Below are positions 30,448 through 32,900 of a stretch of DNA of 32,900 bases, in pieces. The notes under the pieces were generated by a model. That model ran no database searches and was not told where the DNA came from. It saw nothing but the letters and a program-made list of their open reading frames with translations. Within the stretch, counting starts at the first letter, position 1. The number at the start of each line of letters is the position of its first letter. The stretch lies in contig JARLGR010000178.1 in NCBI GenBank assembly GCA_031292665.1, forward strand, positions 1 to 32,900, read 5' to 3'. Made by a program: the position numbers and the translations under genes. Origin of the DNA: Mycobacterium sp. (lineage in GTDB: Bacteria > Actinomycetota > Actinomycetes > Mycobacteriales > Mycobacteriaceae).

Positions 30448-31403
30448 TCCCCAACCCGCCGGGCCTGAGCGTGCTTAAAGCTCCTCGTCGGCTGATCTCC
30501 GGGACCGCGACCGACTGGGCGTACGCGGCCGGCTGGATGGCCGTGCGGGCGCTGCCGGAGTTCGCCGCACGCAGCGCATTCGACACCGCAGCGCGCTACG
30601 CCGCCCGCCGCGGCGGGCCCGACCAGCTGCGCAAGAACCTGGCCCGCGTCATCGGGGTGCCGCCGGCGGACGTGCCGGACGCGCGGATGCGCGCCTCGCT
30701 GGCCTCCTATGGCCGCTACTGGCGGGAGGCCTTCCGCCTCCCGACGACGGACCACCGCACGCTGACCCAAGAAATCGACGCCACGTTCCGGGGCGCCGAC
30801 AATCTCAGCGCGGCGCTGGCCGCGGGCCGCGGCGCGGTGTGCGCATTGCCGCACAGCGGTAACTGGGACATGGCCGGGGTCTGGCTGGCGCAGACACACG
30901 GCACCTTCACCACGGTCGCCGAAAGGCTCGAACCTGACTCCCTGTACCGGCGTTTCATCGCCTACCGCGAAAGCCTAGGCTTCGAGGTACTGCCGTCCTC
31001 CGGCGGCGAACGACCCCCCTTCGAGGTGCTGTGCGAGCGGCTGCGGGACAACAGGGTGGTGTGCCTGATGGCCGAGCGCGACCTGACCCGCACCGGTGTC
31101 CAGGTCGACTTCTTCGGTGAACCCACCCGGATGCCCGCGGGCCCGGCGAAGCTGGCGCTTGAGGCCGGGGCGGCGCTGCTGCCGTCGCATTGCTGGTTCG
31201 AGGACGACGGCTCGCGGGTTTGGATACAGCCGCCCCTGGATTGCAGCAGCGGCGACGTCAACGCGATCACCCAGGCGCTGGCCGACCGGTTCGCCGAGAA
31301 CATCGCCGCCCACCCCGAGGACTGGCACATGCTGCAGCCGCAGTGGCTGGCTGACCTGTCCGCTGAAAGGCGGGCCAAACTGGCCCGGCCGGGGGACGCC
31401 TGA
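30444..31403 (+). CDS. patA: Phosphatidylinositol mannoside acyltransferase
   Basis: A 319-residue membrane-associated acyltransferase of the LpxL/HtrB-like family (Rv2611c, 316 aa). The catalytic H137-x4-D142 motif (PHSGNWD) and E211 (MAERDLTRTG) match those known for mycobacterial PatA. It transfers palmitoyl to the 6-position of the mannose added by PimA, on the cytoplasmic face. GTG 30444 overlaps the pgsA stop (GTGA). Its stop overlaps the pimA start in TGATG. Confidence 0.93.
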   Translation: MIPNPPGLSVLKAPRRLISGTATDWAYAAGWMAVRALPEFAARSAFDTAARYAARRGGPDQLRKNLARVIGVPPADVPDARMRASLASYGRYWREAFRLPTTDHRTLTQEIDATFRGADNLSAALAAGRGAVCALPHSGNWDMAGVWLAQTHGTFTTVAERLEPDSLYRRFIAYRESLGFEVLPSSGGERPPFEVLCERLRDNRVVCLMAERDLTRTGVQVDFFGEPTRMPAGPAKLALEAGAALLPSHCWFEDDGSRVWIQPPLDCSSGDVNAITQALADRFAENIAAHPEDWHMLQPQWLADLSAERRAKLARPGDA

Positions 31404-32527
31404 TGCGCATCGGAATGGTCTGTCCGTACTCGTTCGACGTGCCCGGGGGGGTGCAGTCGCACGTCCTGCAACTCGCCGCCGTGATGCGGGCCCGCGGGCA
31501 CGAGGTCAGCGTGCTCGCGCCGGCGTCGCAGCACGCCTGTTTGCCGGACTACGTCGTCTCCGCGGGCAGGGCGGTCCCCATTCCCTACAACGGGTCGGTG
31601 GCGCGGCTGCGGTTCGGCCCGGCCACCCACCGCAAGGTCAAGAAGTGGCTCGCCGACGGCGATTTCGACGTGCTGCACCTGCACGAGCCCAACGCGCCGA
31701 GCCTGTCGATGCTGGCCCTCAACATCGCCGAGGGCCCGATCGTGGCGACGTTTCACACGTCGACCACCAAGTCGCTGAGCCTGACCGTCTTCCAGAGCAT
31801 CCTGCGGCCGATGCACGAGAAGATCGTCGGCCGGATCGCTGTGTCCGACCTTGCCCGGCGCTGGCAGATGGAGGCGCTCGGGACCGACTCCGTGGAGATC
31901 GCCAACGGCGTCGACGTCGCATCCTTCGCCTCGGCGCCGCGGCTGGACGGATATCCGCGGCCCGGCAAGACGGTGCTGTTCCTGGGACGCTACGACGAAC
32001 CCCGCAAGGGCGTGCCGGTCCTGGTCGAGGCGCTGCCCCAGCTGGTCGAGCGCTTCGCGGAAGTGCAGCTGTTGATCGTCGGCCGCGGCGACCAGGACGA
32101 ATTGCGGAAGGAGGCGGGCGCATTGGCGGACCACCTGCGCTTCCTGGGCCAGGTCGACGACGCCGAGAAGGCGTCGGCGATGCGCAGCGCGGACGTCTAC
32201 TGCGCGCCCAATACCGGCGGCGAGAGCTTCGGCATCGTCTTGGTCGAGGCGATGGCCGCCGGGACCGCGGTGGTCGCCAGCGACCTGGACGCCTTCCGGC
32301 GGGTGCTGCTCGACGGCAAGGTCGGGCGCCTGGTGCCCGTCGGTGACGGAGCCGCGCTGGCCGGCGCGCTCATCGAGGTGCTGGAGAACGACGCGCTGCG
32401 GCAACGGTACGTCGCAGCGGGTTCGAAGGCGGTGCAGCGCTACGACTGGTCGGTGGTGGCCAGCCAGATCACGCGGGTCTACGAGACGGTCGCCGGGGCG
32501 GGCGCCAAGGTTCAGGTGGCCAGCTGA
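31403..32527 (+). CDS. pimA: Phosphatidylinositol alpha-mannosyltransferase
   Basis: A 374-residue GT4 glycosyltransferase of GT-B fold. Residues known in M. smegmatis PimA occupy the same positions: the GGVQ loop at 15-18, H118 (FHTS), R196 and K202 (FLGRYDEPRK), E274 (GGESFGIVLVEAM). It transfers mannose from GDP-mannose to the 2-position of PI, the first step of PIM synthesis. It overlaps patA upstream and the membrane-protein gene downstream by single bases (TGATG), a tightly coupled operon. Confidence 0.97.
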   Translation: MRIGMVCPYSFDVPGGVQSHVLQLAAVMRARGHEVSVLAPASQHACLPDYVVSAGRAVPIPYNGSVARLRFGPATHRKVKKWLADGDFDVLHLHEPNAPSLSMLALNIAEGPIVATFHTSTTKSLSLTVFQSILRPMHEKIVGRIAVSDLARRWQMEALGTDSVEIANGVDVASFASAPRLDGYPRPGKTVLFLGRYDEPRKGVPVLVEALPQLVERFAEVQLLIVGRGDQDELRKEAGALADHLRFLGQVDDAEKASAMRSADVYCAPNTGGESFGIVLVEAMAAGTAVVASDLDAFRRVLLDGKVGRLVPVGDGAALAGALIEVLENDALRQRYVAAGSKAVQRYDWSVVASQITRVYETVAGAGAKVQVAS

Positions 32528-32900
32528 TGACGTGGCTCATCGTTGCCATCGTGTTGCTGGTCGTGGTGCTGGCGGTGGTGGGCGCCTGGGCGTACCGGAC
32601 CGCCAACCGATTGGACCGGCTGCACGTCCGCCACGACCTCTCGTGGCAGGCGCTGGACGGTGCGCTGGCGCGGCGCGCGGTGGTGGCGCGTGCGGTCGCG
32701 ATCGACGCGTACGGCGGTGCGCCCGAAGGCCGGCGGCTGGCGGCGCTGGCCGACGCCGCCGAGAACGCGCCCAGGCACGCGCGGGAGGCGTGCGAGAACG
32801 ACCTCTCGGCCGCGCTCGCGATGGTCGATCCGGCGTCGCTGCCGGCGGGCCTGATCGCCGAGTTGGCCGACGCCGAGGCCCGGGTGCTGTTGGGCCGGCG
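32527..32900 (+). CDS. Membrane protein, N-terminal part (Rv2609c-like; runs off the right edge)
   Basis: About 124 codons are visible. An N-terminal transmembrane segment (LIVAIVLLVVVLAVVGAWAY) is followed by a cytoplasmic helical region rich in alanine and arginine (TANRLDRLHVRHDLSWQALDGALARR), resembling LemA-type helices. In M. tuberculosis the gene after pimA, Rv2609c, is a membrane protein with a Nudix domain; that domain would lie beyond the edge. ATG 32527 overlaps the pimA stop. Confidence 0.8.
   Translation, partial: MTWLIVAIVLLVVVLAVVGAWAYRTANRLDRLHVRHDLSWQALDGALARRAVVARAVAIDAYGGAPEGRRLAALADAAENAPRHAREACENDLSAALAMVDPASLPAGLIAELADAEARVLLGR

Noticed and set aside
30962..32404. A 480-codon minus-strand frame opposite patA and pimA
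   Set aside because: Antisense shadow; both strands cannot be coding here, and the plus-strand proteins have complete catalytic motifs.

Overview
The window is high-GC actinobacterial DNA and almost certainly mycobacterial. Its right half follows the Mycobacterium tuberculosis order Rv2632c-Rv2609c in inverted orientation: DUF1876 protein, Rv2627c-like hydrolase, rip3, Rv2623-type universal stress protein, Rv2621c-, Rv2620c- and Rv2619c-like genes, DUF1990, thrS, Ap4A phosphorylase, pgsA, PIM acyltransferase, pimA, Rv2609c-like. A slow-growing environmental or opportunistic species (for example MAC-like) is plausible, but the species cannot be fixed from the sequence. Ortholog names come from remembered family lengths and motifs, not from a search.

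Region 1 (1-7.7 kb) is an aromatic catabolism block. The left edge holds the end of an insertion sequence abutting an IclR-type regulator. A tightly overlapping minus-strand operon (4850 to 1244) encodes a two-subunit Rieske ring-hydroxylating dioxygenase, an 80-residue protein of unknown role, a cis-dihydrodiol dehydrogenase-like SDR and a class II aldolase/decarboxylase. Divergently, pcaH-pcaG-pcaB encode protocatechuate 3,4-dioxygenase and carboxymuconate cycloisomerase. The set resembles a phthalate-type funnel: aromatic acid, dihydrodiol, catechol acid, decarboxylation to protocatechuate, ortho cleavage. No ferredoxin, reductase, pcaC or pcaD is present in the window.

Region 2 (8.5-22.4 kb) looks like a hypoxia/dormancy (DosR-type) island. 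It carries a DUF1876 (Rv1738/Rv2632c-like) protein, a long hibernation factor of the RafH/Rv0079 type, an acyl-CoA synthetase divergent from a cAMP-binding lysine acetyltransferase, a flavodoxin, a decayed ACP-FAAL gene, small helical proteins, an Rv2627c-like hydrolase, a WS/DGAT acyltransferase, an SRPBCC protein, a Rip3-type site-2 protease with CBS domains, a GAF-ANTAR protein and the tandem universal stress protein. DosR-box-like palindromes precede many of them; the best (15108-15127) matches 16 of 20 consensus positions.

Region 3 (22.4-26.4 kb) holds accessory regulators and enzymes: an HTH regulator with a Cys/His cluster, a membrane protein, a cupin, a nitronate monooxygenase-like protein, DUF1990 and an aldo/keto reductase. 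Region 4 (26.4-32.9 kb) is conserved housekeeping: a thioesterase, then a compact thrS / Ap4A phosphorylase / pgsA / patA / pimA / membrane-protein run that starts phosphatidylinositol mannoside synthesis. I saw no tRNA, rRNA or CRISPR, and no gene-free stretch exceeds 300 bases.
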